Shown: one piece after another, positions 17,935-27,224 of the stretch
Position numbering within the stretch: the first letter of the stretch is position 1
Layout: each line of letters begins with the position of its first letter
The notes under the pieces: model-generated
What the model was told of the DNA's origin: nothing
Databases searched by the model: none
Seen by the model: only the letters and a program-made list of their open reading frames with translations
DNA from: Trinickia violacea
Lineage (GTDB): Bacteria > Pseudomonadota > Gammaproteobacteria > Burkholderiales > Burkholderiaceae
Direction: 5' to 3'
Length of the DNA stretch: 64,000 bases
Assembly: GCF_005280735.1 (NCBI RefSeq)
Contig: NZ_CP040078.1
Coordinates: 3,631,251-3,695,250, forward strand
Program-made: the position numbers and the translations under genes

Positions 17935-18792
17935 ATGGGAATGAAATTGGCGCTTGGGGTGTCGATGGCACTGGTGTCGTTGACGGGTGCGCTGCAATCG
18001 GCGCCCGCGCTGGCCGATGGTCCGAAAGCGGCCTACGAGAACGGCGGCGTGACCAATGCATCGCTCGATCCGGGCGAAGAGCAAATGACCGCCGACGAAG
18101 AAAACACCGCGCGCCTCAAGGACTTGAGCGACGCCTATCACAACGGCTACAACGCACGCGCGAAAGAAGACGCCGAAACGTATTCGTCGCTGCGCGATCA
18201 ATTGAAGCACCCGCCGCAGCAAACGTCGTCGCAACTCATGCCGCCGCTGCCCGAAGGTGTGCCGCCGGGAGAGGACAACGCGCGGGTCGTGCCGGTGCAA
18301 AAGACTCAGGTCGCACAGCGCGCGCTGCCGCCGCAACCTCAAGCGCAGCCTCAATACCAGCAAGCGCAGCCTCAATACCAGCAAGCGCAGCCTCAGTATC
18401 AACAAGCGTATCAGCAGCCGCAGTACGCGCCGCCCGCCCCGCCGCAGCAAGCGCCGCGCTATCAACCCGCGCCGCAGTACGCCGCCGCACCCGCCTATGA
18501 AGAGGTCACGCAGGAGTATCAGGAGCCTGCGTATCAAGAAGAGGCGTATGAACCGCCGCCGCCTCCGCCCCCGCAGGCGTATCAATATGTGCCGGTGTAC
18601 GCGCAGGCCGCTTACGTGCCGCAGCCCCCGGTTCAAGCCGTGATGCAGCCCGTGGTGACGATCGCGCGACCGGTTGCGTATCCGGTCTATCGGACCGCGT
18701 ACTGGGCGCCTCGCTATCGGCGCACGTACACGGTTCGCTATGGCTATGGCTACCCGGTGCAGCAGATGGCTGGGTATGGCGGTTGGGAGTAA
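17935..18792 (+). CDS. Exported Gln/Pro/Tyr-rich repeat protein
   Basis: 285 residues with a signal peptide (cleavage after ALADG near residue 26). About 90 charged helical residues follow, then a long low-complexity region of QPQYQQA, PPPPPP and YxxPP elements from about residue 115, and a C-terminal Arg/Tyr-rich end (YWAPRYRRTYTVRYGYGYPV). I recognise no enzyme domain. The composition suggests a flexible cell-envelope or surface protein. It lies about 250 bp after the sigma/anti-sigma pair on the same strand. The gap between them (17686-17934) holds no gene that I see. Confidence 0.65.
   Translation: MGMKLALGVSMALVSLTGALQSAPALADGPKAAYENGGVTNASLDPGEEQMTADEENTARLKDLSDAYHNGYNARAKEDAETYSSLRDQLKHPPQQTSSQLMPPLPEGVPPGEDNARVVPVQKTQVAQRALPPQPQAQPQYQQAQPQYQQAQPQYQQAYQQPQYAPPAPPQQAPRYQPAPQYAAAPAYEEVTQEYQEPAYQEEAYEPPPPPPPQAYQYVPVYAQAAYVPQPPVQAVMQPVVTIARPVAYPVYRTAYWAPRYRRTYTVRYGYGYPVQQMAGYGGWE
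18340..18402 (+). repeat. Three tandem 21-bp units in the Gln/Pro-rich gene
   Basis: The unit CAAGCGCAGCCTCAATACCA(G) occurs twice perfectly and a third time with four changes, encoding QAQPQYQ. Being a multiple of three, copy changes would lengthen or shorten the protein without a frameshift. Confidence 0.85.
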
Positions 18793-18826
18793 ACGAATTC
18801 CCGACTCACCCACTCGACGCGAACGC

Positions 18827-19681
18827 TCAATGCTCGTTTGAGTACTGTTCCATCATCTGCAGATGACGGGCCTCAGTCTCGTCGTCTGCAGGGAACATGC
18901 ATTCGATACGCAATTCCTGCGCGGCGACGCTGATCGGCGTCCCCACACTCGTGACCATCGAAAAATAATTGAGGACCTCGCCGTCCTTGACGAAACCGAG
19001 CGGTATCACCGGCAGGGCGGACGCCGCGGCTGGCGCACTCAAAACGCCCCGAGACCGCCACTCCGCTTGCACGTCCGGATAGGCGAGCAGCGCGGCAAGC
19101 AACTGCTGCGTCTCGCCGTCGATCACGCGACCCACCGATTCACGATGCACGCGCTGTATCAGGCTCTTTGCCACCGCTTCCCAATCGGCAACAACCGGAC
19201 GCAGGCCGTCCGGATCGAACATGAGATGCAGCATGTTGCGCGGCCCCTTGCGCGCGGCCATATCGCAGAAGCAATTGAAGAAGCGCGGCGCGGATTCATT
19301 GGTCATCAAAACGTTCCAGTACCGATCCATGACGACGGCCGGAAACGGCTCGTGCTGTCGCAAGATGCGCCCAAGCGCTTTGGTGATGCCCTGCATCTCC
19401 TGCGCGTTCCAGGGCGCTTCGGGATACATCGGCGCATACCCCGCCGCCAATAGCAGCGTATTGCGCTCGCGCAGCGGGATGTCGAGCGCCTGAGCAATGT
19501 CGATCAGCATCTGGCGGCTCGGCACGCTGCGTCCGCTTTCGATGAAACTGATATGCCGCTGCGAAACGCCCGCATCGAGCGACAGATCCAGCTGACTCGT
19601 GCCGCGCACATCTCGCCAATGACGCAGCAGCGCGCCGAGATCACTAGACATGGCGTGTGTGTCGGGCTCTGCGGTTTTCAT
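18827..19681 (-). CDS. XRE-family regulator with MmyB-like ligand-binding domain
   Basis: 284 residues. The N-terminal HTH_XRE (LGALLRHWRDVRGTSQLDLSLDAGVSQRHISFIESGRSVPSRQMLIDIAQALDIPL) is followed by the MmyB-like domain: LLAAGYAPMYPEAPW, then DRYWNVLMTNESAPRFF and a C-terminal YFSMVTSVGTPISVAAQELRIECMFPADDET. This architecture is common in actinobacteria and proteobacteria; the C-terminal half is PAS-like and thought to bind a fatty-acid-like ligand. The target is not obvious; the upstream neighbour on the same strand is the carboxymuconolactone-decarboxylase-like gene, 224 bp away. Confidence 0.88.
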   Translation of the reverse strand: MKTAEPDTHAMSSDLGALLRHWRDVRGTSQLDLSLDAGVSQRHISFIESGRSVPSRQMLIDIAQALDIPLRERNTLLLAAGYAPMYPEAPWNAQEMQGITKALGRILRQHEPFPAVVMDRYWNVLMTNESAPRFFNCFCDMAARKGPRNMLHLMFDPDGLRPVVADWEAVAKSLIQRVHRESVGRVIDGETQQLLAALLAYPDVQAEWRSRGVLSAPAAASALPVIPLGFVKDGEVLNYFSMVTSVGTPISVAAQELRIECMFPADDETEARHLQMMEQYSNEH

Positions 19682-19905
19682 CGGCCTTTGCGCCCAAGTA
19701 GGGAAGGTTGAGGATCATTGCATCGATCGAGTGATGCCGGTAAGGATACGCCCTGCCGCTGAGTGAACTCGTGTGGATGGGATAGGCTGACATGACGCGT
19801 CGCTTACAGTGAATGCGCATCCGAAAGCATTGCGCGGTGAATGAAGAATATTCAGTAGGGCACTGCGCGCCAATTACCTGACATGTAATAGAAACGGATC
19901 GCCTT

Positions 19906-20475
19906 TCAATCGTCGGTATCGGGTACCGGAACGTCGTAACCGTTGAGAATGATCGCGACCAGATGGAAGCAGCCGACGAGGAAGATGATTTCCGCCATGC
20001 CCTCTTTGCCGAACGTTTCCACGCCGGCGTTGTAGAGCGATTCCGGCAGGCGGGCGCCGCGGTTCAACGCGGCCGCCACGTCGTAAGCGACCGCTTCTTC
20101 TCGGGTCAGGTCTGTCGGGCGCTCTCCCGCGACGATCGTCGCGATTTTTTCAGCCGGCACGCCGGAGGCAAGCGCCATCCGTTCATGGCCATAGATCTGA
20201 AACCGCGCCCCGAGCCGAGTCCCGGTGACGAGTACCGCCACTTGCAGTACGGAATTCGGCAGCGTCGTGTGGTCGTACATCGTCTTGTTCATGGCCCAGG
20301 CCGCTTTGCCGAATGCGGGGAAGTGCAGCATCGGGTTGAACGGGCCAAGCAGGGCGCCGTCCTGATTCCGAACGGTAAAGCTTCCGAAGGCTTCGTTCAC
20401 GACAGTCATGATGCTGTCGTAGAGCTCCTTCTGATCGCCGGAAAGGCTCGACGGGGAGAGTAACGGCAAACGCAT
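19906..20475 (-). CDS. Carboxymuconolactone-decarboxylase-like (AhpD fold) protein
   Basis: 189 residues from the ATG with an AGGA site; the open frame runs 62 codons further upstream, but that part has no ribosome site and covers the palindromic operator. The AhpD-like core is GARFQIYGHERMALASGVPAEKIATIVAGERP-x-x-LTREEAVAYDVAAAL. The CxxC/His peroxidase motif of AhpD is not present: the usual first position reads RFQIYGHE, retaining the histidine but no Cys pair. It is therefore more like the gamma-carboxymuconolactone-decarboxylase-type hydrolases. Not part of the cat operon. Substrate unknown. Confidence 0.78.
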   Translation of the reverse strand: MRLPLLSPSSLSGDQKELYDSIMTVVNEAFGSFTVRNQDGALLGPFNPMLHFPAFGKAAWAMNKTMYDHTTLPNSVLQVAVLVTGTRLGARFQIYGHERMALASGVPAEKIATIVAGERPTDLTREEAVAYDVAAALNRGARLPESLYNAGVETFGKEGMAEIIFLVGCFHLVAIILNGYDVPVPDTDD

Positions 20476-20498
20476 GATGCATCCTATGTGATAAGGAT

Positions 20499-20514
20499 CG
20501 CTTATCGATAAGCG
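20499..20514. promoter_or_regulatory. Perfect 16-bp palindrome, probable operator
   Basis: CGCTTATCGATAAGCG is a perfect 16-bp palindrome located 24 bp upstream of the start codon at 20475. A dimeric regulator binding here would control that gene. No known regulator can be assigned from the sequence. Confidence 0.6.
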
Positions 20515-20839
20515 GATGGTTGTCGGAATGTCGTCTCGTTGTGCACAGGCGAAACTTGTCGAAAGTGCAAATGACGTTAACGTATGCAGGATTTCGTCTT
20601 GATCGAGCGAGATCCTGTAGCCGGCAGTCTGCATCATCCAGTCGACCTGATTGATACGCACGTACTTAAAACTGTCTTTCCTGGCGAAAACGAAATGGTC
20701 GCGATATGAGTCAACACGAACGACGCCAGCCTGAGTTCAACGAGCAATGCCAAAAAATAGACACAACTTCGCAATTTGGGCCCCTCCAGCGCGCCGCGCT
20801 TGCTAAGCTGACTCGGACCCCTGCCGAACCCGCATTCGC
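20515..20839. other. Intergenic stretch between two divergent genes
   Basis: No convincing gene. A 51-codon frame from an ATG near 20706 on the plus strand ends inside the next gene but has no ribosome site. Base composition is more AT-rich than the flanks, as expected for a double promoter region. Confidence 0.5.
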
Positions 20840-21505
20840 ATGGACCCATCAGATTACATAGCGCATCATCTGCAAAATTTCTCGACTGCGAGACAAGCGC
20901 CACCGCACTTTCAGATGACCTACTGGAGCTGGGCCGCGTTGGGCTGCGCGATCTTGCTTGCCGCTCTCGCCGTGCATTCGGTCCTGCATCAGGATCGCAA
21001 CACCGTGTTCCAGCTCTCGCCGCCGATGAGTACCGTGCGGCGCTTGTGGCTGTGGTGGTCGTGCTTTTGGCGGCAGACGCTCGTCGTATTTCCCATCAGC
21101 GCGATCGCCTGGATGATGACGCCTTCCCTTGCGCTCAAAGTCCTCACGTCGATGCCGGATCAGGTCATGCATGCGCCGGAGTGGGTCAGGCTGGTTGCAA
21201 TGGGCCTGGTTTGGATTGGCCCGATCATCGTGGCGCTGTGGGTCGTCTGTCCGCCGCTCGTGGGCTATGTGGTGTACAAAGCGTTTGACGCGCATGCGCT
21301 CGCCACACCTATCCCGTTCAGCTTCAAGCACGCAACCCTGCTCGGACTCACCACCATGGCCTGGACGACACTCGGAGACTTCGTCGTCGGCTGGCTGACC
21401 GCCCCGCTTCCGTATCGCGGCGTCCATCTGCTTGCCGTGCTGATGTACATCGCTTGGGGCATGTACATCGTGCTGCCGCGTCAGGCTCGCCGAATCGCGC
21501 GGTGA
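20840..21505 (+). CDS. Polytopic membrane protein of unknown function
   Basis: 221 residues with about five hydrophobic helices: near 27-48, 78-98, 115-142, 163-185 and 190-212. The stretch WLWWSCFWRQTLVVFPISAIAWMM contains many tryptophans at a likely interface. A Met at residue 26 just before the first helix could be an alternative start, since the N-terminal 25 residues are polar and the ribosome site is weak. I do not recognise the family. It lies upstream of alanine racemase on the same strand with a 173-bp gap, so co-transcription is uncertain. Confidence 0.6.
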   Translation: MDPSDYIAHHLQNFSTARQAPPHFQMTYWSWAALGCAILLAALAVHSVLHQDRNTVFQLSPPMSTVRRLWLWWSCFWRQTLVVFPISAIAWMMTPSLALKVLTSMPDQVMHAPEWVRLVAMGLVWIGPIIVALWVVCPPLVGYVVYKAFDAHALATPIPFSFKHATLLGLTTMAWTTLGDFVVGWLTAPLPYRGVHLLAVLMYIAWGMYIVLPRQARRIAR

Positions 21506-21678
21506 GCAGCATCGGGCGCATTGTTCGCGTTAGTTCTTACAACCAAAAACATTAAAAAATACATTAACAAGAACTGGATGCGAACCAATAATATTGCGGA
21601 AACCACCAGCCGCTCTTGAATCGGCAGACTCTCTGAAACGGTCCGCAAGGCACCGCTTTCACCAGCCAAGGTACGCCC

Positions 21679-22797
21679 ATGCCACGTCCGATCCTCGCCC
21701 GCATTCACCCTGATTCGGTCCGTCACAATCTCCAGCTTGCGAAAGAGAGCGCGCCAAACTCGCGCGTCTGGGCCGTCGTCAAAGCGAACGCCTATGGCCA
21801 CGGCATCGAGCGGATTTACCCCGCACTGTCCAAAGCCGACGGCATCGCGCTGCTCGATCTCGATGAAGCCGTGCGCGTGCGAGAGCTCGGCTGGACAAAG
21901 CCGGTGCTGCTGCTCGAAGGGGTCTTTGAGCCCCGTGACGTCGAGATCGCCGACGCGCATCGCCTGACCGTCGCCGTCCATTGCGACGAGCAGCTCGATC
22001 TGCTGACGGCCGCGAAGCCGAGCCGGCCGATCGACATCCAACTGAAAATGAATTCCGGCATGAACCGCTTGGGCTATCGGCCCGGCGCCTACGTGCAAGC
22101 ATGGCAACGTGCGCGGGAGATGGCGGCGATCGGCGAGATCGGCCTGATGAGCCACTTCGCGAACGCCGACGACGGCGCCATCGATTGGCAAGTCGACGAG
22201 TTCGACGCAGCCACGAAAGACCTCCCCGGCACGCGTTCCCTCTCGAACTCGGCGGCGGTGCTTTGGCATCCGCAAGCGCACCGCGACTGGGTGCGGCCCG
22301 GCACGATCTTGTACGGCGCGTCGCCGACGGGCTCGGTGCGGCATGTCACGGGCTTCCCGCTGCGCGCGGCGATGTCGCTGACGAGCAAGATCATCGGCGT
22401 TCAGACGTTGGCGCCCAGCGAAACCATCGGCTACGGACGAACCTTCCAAACCGAACGCGAGATGCGCATCGGCGTGGTCGCGTGCGGCTATGCCGACGGC
22501 TATCCGCGCCACGCGCCGACCGGCACACCGATCGCGGTCGACGGCATCCGCACGCGGATTGTCGGGCGCGTATCGATGGACATGCTGACCGTCGACCTCA
22601 CGCCGTGCCCGGCAGCAGGCATCGGCTCGCGCGTCGAGCTATGGGGCGATCAAGTGAAGGTCGACGAAGTGGCGGAGGCGTCCGGCACGATCGGCTACGA
22701 GCTGATGTGCGCGCTGGCGCGGCGCGTGCCGGTCGAGATCGATGACGCGAGCCGCCTCGGAGAGTCGAACGACATGCGCCGAACGCTGGTGGCATAA
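21679..22797 (+). CDS. alr: Alanine racemase
   Basis: PLP enzyme interconverting L- and D-alanine for peptidoglycan; 372 residues. The catalytic lysine is Lys35 in VVKANAYGHG. The second base is the Tyr in GYADGYPRHAP, and the C-terminal domain has GRVSMDMLTVDL and GDQVKVDEVAEASGTIGYELMCALARRVP. AAGG lies upstream of the ATG. It could be either the biosynthetic alr or the catabolic dadX; no dadA is adjacent. A terminator-like hairpin follows the stop. Confidence 0.95.
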   Translation: MPRPILARIHPDSVRHNLQLAKESAPNSRVWAVVKANAYGHGIERIYPALSKADGIALLDLDEAVRVRELGWTKPVLLLEGVFEPRDVEIADAHRLTVAVHCDEQLDLLTAAKPSRPIDIQLKMNSGMNRLGYRPGAYVQAWQRAREMAAIGEIGLMSHFANADDGAIDWQVDEFDAATKDLPGTRSLSNSAAVLWHPQAHRDWVRPGTILYGASPTGSVRHVTGFPLRAAMSLTSKIIGVQTLAPSETIGYGRTFQTEREMRIGVVACGYADGYPRHAPTGTPIAVDGIRTRIVGRVSMDMLTVDLTPCPAAGIGSRVELWGDQVKVDEVAEASGTIGYELMCALARRVPVEIDDASRLGESNDMRRTLVA

Positions 22798-22803
22798 AGC
22801 ACG

Positions 22804-22824
22804 AAGGCCGGGAAACCCGGCCTT
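22804..22824 (+). terminator. Terminator-like hairpin after alr
   Basis: A nine-bp perfect stem AAGGCCGGG / CCCGGCCTT with a three-base loop begins seven bases after the alr stop. No T-run follows, so termination may be only partial. Confidence 0.5.
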
Positions 22825-22886
22825 AGCGTCACTGCGCTCTGGACGTACGCGTCACACGTCCGCTTCACACGTCTCGACTCACGCGC

Positions 22887-25100
22887 TCAAGCCTCGCTTT
22901 TCCCCACGTACGGCAGCGCATGAATGCGCTTGCCCGTGGCCGCGAAAATCGCATTCGCCACGGCGGGCCCGACCGGCGCCACACCCGGCTCGCCCACGCC
23001 GGTAGGCGCTTCGCCTGACGGCACGATCACCACCTCGACCTTCGGCATGGCATCCATGCGCAGCACTTGGTAGCCGTCGAAGTTGTTCTGCTCGACGCGA
23101 CCGTCCTTGAGCGTGATGGCGCCGTAGAGCATCGCGCCGAGGCCGAAGCCGATGCCGCCTTCCATCTGCGCCGCGATGATGTCGGGGTTGATCGGCGTGC
23201 CGCAGTCCACCGCGCAGACCACGCGATCGACCTTGACCTTGCCGTCCTTGTCGACGGTCACCTCGGCGACCTGCGCGACGTAGGTGTTGAACGCCTCGGC
23301 GACCGCGATGCCGCGGCCCTTGCCCGCAGGCAGCGGCGTGCTGCTCCACCCTGCGCGCTGGGCCGCCAGGTCGAGCACCGCCTTCATGCGCGGCTCGTGC
23401 TCGAGCAGGTTCCGCCGGAACGTGTAGGGGTCCTGCCCGGCCGCGTGCGCCGCTTCGTCCATGAACGCTTCGACGGCAAACGCGGTATGCGAGCTGCCGA
23501 CAACCCGCCACCACAGCACCGGCACCGCCGATTGCGTCGTCGTCAATTCGACGTTGACGTTCGGAATCGCGTAGGCGATGTTCGCGGCGCCCTCGACGGA
23601 AGTCGAATCGATGCCGTCCTTGACCATCACGGCCGCGAACGGTGTACCTCCGAGGATGGACTGCCCGACGATGTGGTGATGCCAGCCGATCAACTGACCG
23701 TTGGCGTCGAGGCCTGCTTCGAGCTTGTGGAAATACATCGGGCGATAGCGGCCGCCGTGGATGTCGTCCTCGCGCGTCCATTGCAGCTTGACCGGCGTGC
23801 CGTTCGCGCCGAGCGCCTTGGCGATCGACACCGCTTCGACGATGTAGTCCGACTCGGTGTTCGCGCGCCGCCCGAAGCTGCCGCCCGCGTAGAGCGTGTG
23901 GATGCTCACCTTCTCGGGCGGCAGGCCCGCCGTGCGCGCGGCGTTGGCTTGGTCGACGGTCTGGAACTGGTCGCCGGCCCAGATCTCGCAGCTATCGGCC
24001 GTGAGCTTCACGACCGCATCGAGCGGCTCCATCGGCGCGTGCGCGAGGTACGGAAACTCGTAGGTGGCGGAAATTTTCTTGGCGGCGCCCTGGATCGCTT
24101 GCGACGCGTCGCCTGCAACGCGCGCCGGATTGCCCGGCTGGTCGACGAGCTGGCGGTACGAAGCCATGATGTCCGCCGAGCTGCGCTTTTCGGCGTTCGT
24201 GTCGTCCCACTCGACCTTGAGCGCGTCGCGTCCCTGCTTCGCGGCCCAGAAGCTCTTGCCGACGACAGCCACGCCGCGCGGCACCTGCACGACATCCACC
24301 ACGCCGGGCACCGCCTTGGCCGCGGTCGCATCGAACGACTTCACCGTCGCGCCGAACAGCGGCGGACGCTGCATGAGCGCCACGACCATGCCGGGGAACG
24401 TAACGTCGATCGTGAACTGGGCCGTGCCGTTCGACTTCGCCGCCGCGTCCACGCGCGGGATCTTCGCGCCGATCAGCTTGAAATCCTTGGGGTCTTTGAG
24501 CGTGACGGTATCCGGCACGGGCAGCTTGGCCGCGGCGGAGACCAGCGAACCGTAGGTCGCGCGGCGGCCGCTCGCCGGGTCGACGACGCTGCCGCGTTCG
24601 GTACGCAGCCGAGCGGCCGGCACCTTCCATTTCGCGGCCGCCGCCGAGATGAGCATCGCGCGCGCTTTCGCACCGGCTTGGCGAAGCTGCATCCACGAAT
24701 TCGCCATGGCCGAGCTGCCGCCCGTGCCCTGTATCGTGCCGAATGCGAGATTCGCGTAGCGCTTTGCATCGGCCGGCGCGCTCTCGACGCGCACCTGCGT
24801 CCAATCGGCGTCGAGCTCTTCCGCGACGATCGTGGCGATGCCCGTGTAAGCGCCCTGGCCCAATTCGACGTGCTTCGCAATCACGGTCACGCTGTCGTCG
24901 GCGCCGATGCGCAGGAACGCGTTGGGCGCGAAGGTGCCGCCCGAATGGGCCGGAGCCGCCGCGAACGCGCGCCGCGCCGGGCCGGCCCATTCGAAGCCGA
25001 TGGTGAGCGCCACGGCAGCCACCGTGCCCGCGCCCTTCAGAAACGTGCGCCGCGCCGGGCGCGCGACGTCATCAACGATATCGGTCGTATCGGTCGTCAT
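22887..25100 (-). CDS. iorB: Molybdopterin-binding oxidoreductase large subunit (IorB-like)
   Basis: 737 residues. A twin-arginine signal (RRTFLKGAGTVAAVALTIGF) shows export of the folded molybdoenzyme to the periplasm. Molybdopterin-binding signatures are GSFGRRANTESDYIVEAVSIAKALG, the paired GGIGFGLGAMLYGAITLKDG, and the C-terminal GVGEPGVAPVGPAVANAIFAATGKR with the catalytic glutamate in GVGEPG. It is the large subunit of an isoquinoline-1-oxidoreductase-type aldehyde/xanthine dehydrogenase. Three bases separate it from its iron-sulphur partner. The true substrate (N-heterocycle or aldehyde) is unknown, and no cytochrome subunit is adjacent. Confidence 0.88.
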   Translation of the reverse strand: MTTDTTDIVDDVARPARRTFLKGAGTVAAVALTIGFEWAGPARRAFAAAPAHSGGTFAPNAFLRIGADDSVTVIAKHVELGQGAYTGIATIVAEELDADWTQVRVESAPADAKRYANLAFGTIQGTGGSSAMANSWMQLRQAGAKARAMLISAAAAKWKVPAARLRTERGSVVDPASGRRATYGSLVSAAAKLPVPDTVTLKDPKDFKLIGAKIPRVDAAAKSNGTAQFTIDVTFPGMVVALMQRPPLFGATVKSFDATAAKAVPGVVDVVQVPRGVAVVGKSFWAAKQGRDALKVEWDDTNAEKRSSADIMASYRQLVDQPGNPARVAGDASQAIQGAAKKISATYEFPYLAHAPMEPLDAVVKLTADSCEIWAGDQFQTVDQANAARTAGLPPEKVSIHTLYAGGSFGRRANTESDYIVEAVSIAKALGANGTPVKLQWTREDDIHGGRYRPMYFHKLEAGLDANGQLIGWHHHIVGQSILGGTPFAAVMVKDGIDSTSVEGAANIAYAIPNVNVELTTTQSAVPVLWWRVVGSSHTAFAVEAFMDEAAHAAGQDPYTFRRNLLEHEPRMKAVLDLAAQRAGWSSTPLPAGKGRGIAVAEAFNTYVAQVAEVTVDKDGKVKVDRVVCAVDCGTPINPDIIAAQMEGGIGFGLGAMLYGAITLKDGRVEQNNFDGYQVLRMDAMPKVEVVIVPSGEAPTGVGEPGVAPVGPAVANAIFAATGKRIHALPYVGKSEA

Positions 25101-25103
25101 GGC

Positions 25104-25565
25104 TTATCCCTTGATCGAGTCGGCGGCGCTGTGGATGGCCGCGCGAATGCGCGTGTAGGTCGCGCAGCGGCAGATGTTGCCGCTCATCGCGGCGTCGATG
25201 TCGGCATCGGTGGGCGCGTGGTTTTGTTCCAGGAGCGCCGAGGCCGACATGATCTGCCCGGATTGGCAGTAGCCGCATTGCGGCACCTGGAGCTTGACCC
25301 ACGCCGCCTGCACGGCCTTCGCGGGCTTGCTCTCCAAGCCTTCGATCGTGGTCACGTGCCGGCCGGCGACGGCCGCGAGCGGCAGCACGCACGAGCGCGT
25401 GGCCTGCCCTTCGAGATGGACCGTGCACGCGCCGCATTGCGCCATGCCGCAGCCGAACTTCGTGCCGTGCAGCCCCGCGACTTCGCGGATCGCCCACAGC
25501 AAGGGCATGTTGGGATCGGCATCCAGCGTGGTGGGCTTGCCGTTGAGAGTGAAGGAGATGGACAT
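25104..25565 (-). CDS. iorA: [2Fe-2S] subunit of molybdenum oxidoreductase (IorA-like)
   Basis: 153 residues carrying two [2Fe-2S] clusters. The N-terminal plant-ferredoxin-type cluster is in GTKFGCGMAQCGACTVHLEG with the fourth Cys in RSCVLPL. The second all-helical domain has CGYCQSGQIM and NICRCATYTRIRAAI. It passes electrons from the molybdenum subunit. GGAG precedes the ATG. It lies directly upstream of the large subunit in a two-gene operon. Confidence 0.92.
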   Translation of the reverse strand: MSISFTLNGKPTTLDADPNMPLLWAIREVAGLHGTKFGCGMAQCGACTVHLEGQATRSCVLPLAAVAGRHVTTIEGLESKPAKAVQAAWVKLQVPQCGYCQSGQIMSASALLEQNHAPTDADIDAAMSGNICRCATYTRIRAAIHSAADSIKG

Positions 25566-25910
25566 CGACGGCTCCGTGGAGTGTTCTCGATGCGCTCGTT
25601 TGCAAGGCGCAGGGTCGACCGGTGCTGAGTCTCATCGATCGGCGGGCCGCAAGCGGAGGCGATCACGTGGGGGGCGTCAACGGCTTTCCGGCGCGGCATG
25701 CCGCGCCCGGGCCAGGCCGGAGACGAACTGCTGGAGTGTGCAGCGATCGCGCAAGATTGTGTTTGTTCGATTCTCTGAATTTCTTGCCCAATCCTGTTGA
25801 GCGCCTGCCCCATGAATGAGCGGTGCGTTTTGCAGCAACGCGGCATCAAGATTTCCGTTCGCCGTCCGTAAAGATGGAGACGAAAGGTTCTATTCAGTGC
25901 CCCCTCACTC

Positions 25911-27224
25911 ATGCACAACGTAGCCGACAAGTTAGCCGTTCCGCCCCGAGCCGATTTCACGCGCTTCATCGTTGCGATCGTGATCGGCAACGGCTTTGTC
26001 GCCTACGACTTCACCGTCTACAGTTTCTCCGCGCTCCTGATCGGCAAGCTGTACTTTCCATCGAGCAGCCCCGCGTCATCCGTTCTGCTCTCGCTCGCCA
26101 CCTTCGGCGCGGGCTTCGTGATGCGGCCGCTCGGCGCGGTCCTGATCGGCCATATCGCCGACACGCGCGGCCGCAAAGCCGGCATGACCGTTTCCTTGCT
26201 ATTGATGACGATCGGCACGTGGACCATCGCGTGCCTGCCGACGGCTGCGTCGATCGGCGCCGCGGCCACCGTGCTCATGGTCGCCGCGCGATTGATGCAA
26301 GGGCTCGCGGCGGGGGGCGAGATCGGGCCGGCGTCGGCGACGTTGATGGAGTCTGTGCCCTACGAGCGCCGCTGTTTCATGGTGAGCTGGCGCGGTGCGA
26401 GCCAAGGCGCGGCAGCGTTCGCGGCGGCGCTAGTGGGTGCATTGACCGCCGCGCTGCTCTCGCCTGCGGCGATAGAAGCGTGGGGATGGCGCATTCCGTT
26501 CGTGCTGGGCGGCCTGATCGGCCCGGTCGGCTGGTACCTGCGGCGCCGCATGCCGGCGCCGAGCCAGGACCGGCAGCCGCGCGGACCCTCGCCCGCGCGC
26601 TTGCTGGCTGAGCATCCGCGCACGCTCGTCTACGGCATCCTGAACATGGCCGCGTCATCGGTGAGCATCTATCTGACCGTGTTCTACATGCCGGCCTATC
26701 TGGTGCGCACGTTGCACCGGCCTGCCGCGTTCAGCATGCTGACCGCGTGCCTGTCGGGTCTCGTGATCCTGCTGGTAACGCCGCTCTTCGGCCGTGCCGC
26801 CGACCGGCACGCGAGCCGCAAGACGCTGCAATACGTGGCGCTTGTGGCCTCGCTGGCCGCCGCCTACCCCATGTTCTGGGCGCTGACCCACGGCGTCAGC
26901 GACATCGCCGCGCTCGTCATCATCACGGCCTATGTGGCGGTAGCGGTGAACAACGCCGGCCCGAGCTCAACGATGATGCTCGAAGCGCTTCCGAAGCATC
27001 AGCGTGCGGCCGGCGTCGCCGTGATCTACGCGCTCGGCGTGGTGATCTTCGGCGGATTCTCGCCGTTCCTCGTGACATGGCTCATCGAGCTGACGCGCAA
27101 CCCGATGATTCCCGCGTGGTATCTGATGGCGGCGACCGTCATCACGCTCGTTGGCTTGCATCGCTTTCCCGAGTCCCGCGGATCGATGGGCTCTCATCCT
27201 CCGCGCGCGCCGGAGTCCGACTAA
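25911..27224 (+). CDS. MFS transporter, metabolite:H+ symporter type
   Basis: 437 residues with about 12 membrane helices. The loop 2-3 motif GHIADTRGRKAGM and the LMQGLAAGGEIGPASATLMES stretch are typical of the MHS branch (citrate, proline/betaine, dicarboxylate symporters). The ribosome site before the ATG is weak. It is divergent from iorA with a 345-bp gap, which holds no gene I can support, and convergent with the AraC regulator whose stop overlaps it. Likely an organic-acid or osmolyte importer. Confidence 0.85.
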   Translation: MHNVADKLAVPPRADFTRFIVAIVIGNGFVAYDFTVYSFSALLIGKLYFPSSSPASSVLLSLATFGAGFVMRPLGAVLIGHIADTRGRKAGMTVSLLLMTIGTWTIACLPTAASIGAAATVLMVAARLMQGLAAGGEIGPASATLMESVPYERRCFMVSWRGASQGAAAFAAALVGALTAALLSPAAIEAWGWRIPFVLGGLIGPVGWYLRRRMPAPSQDRQPRGPSPARLLAEHPRTLVYGILNMAASSVSIYLTVFYMPAYLVRTLHRPAAFSMLTACLSGLVILLVTPLFGRAADRHASRKTLQYVALVASLAAAYPMFWALTHGVSDIAALVIITAYVAVAVNNAGPSSTMMLEALPKHQRAAGVAVIYALGVVIFGGFSPFLVTWLIELTRNPMIPAWYLMAATVITLVGLHRFPESRGSMGSHPPRAPESD

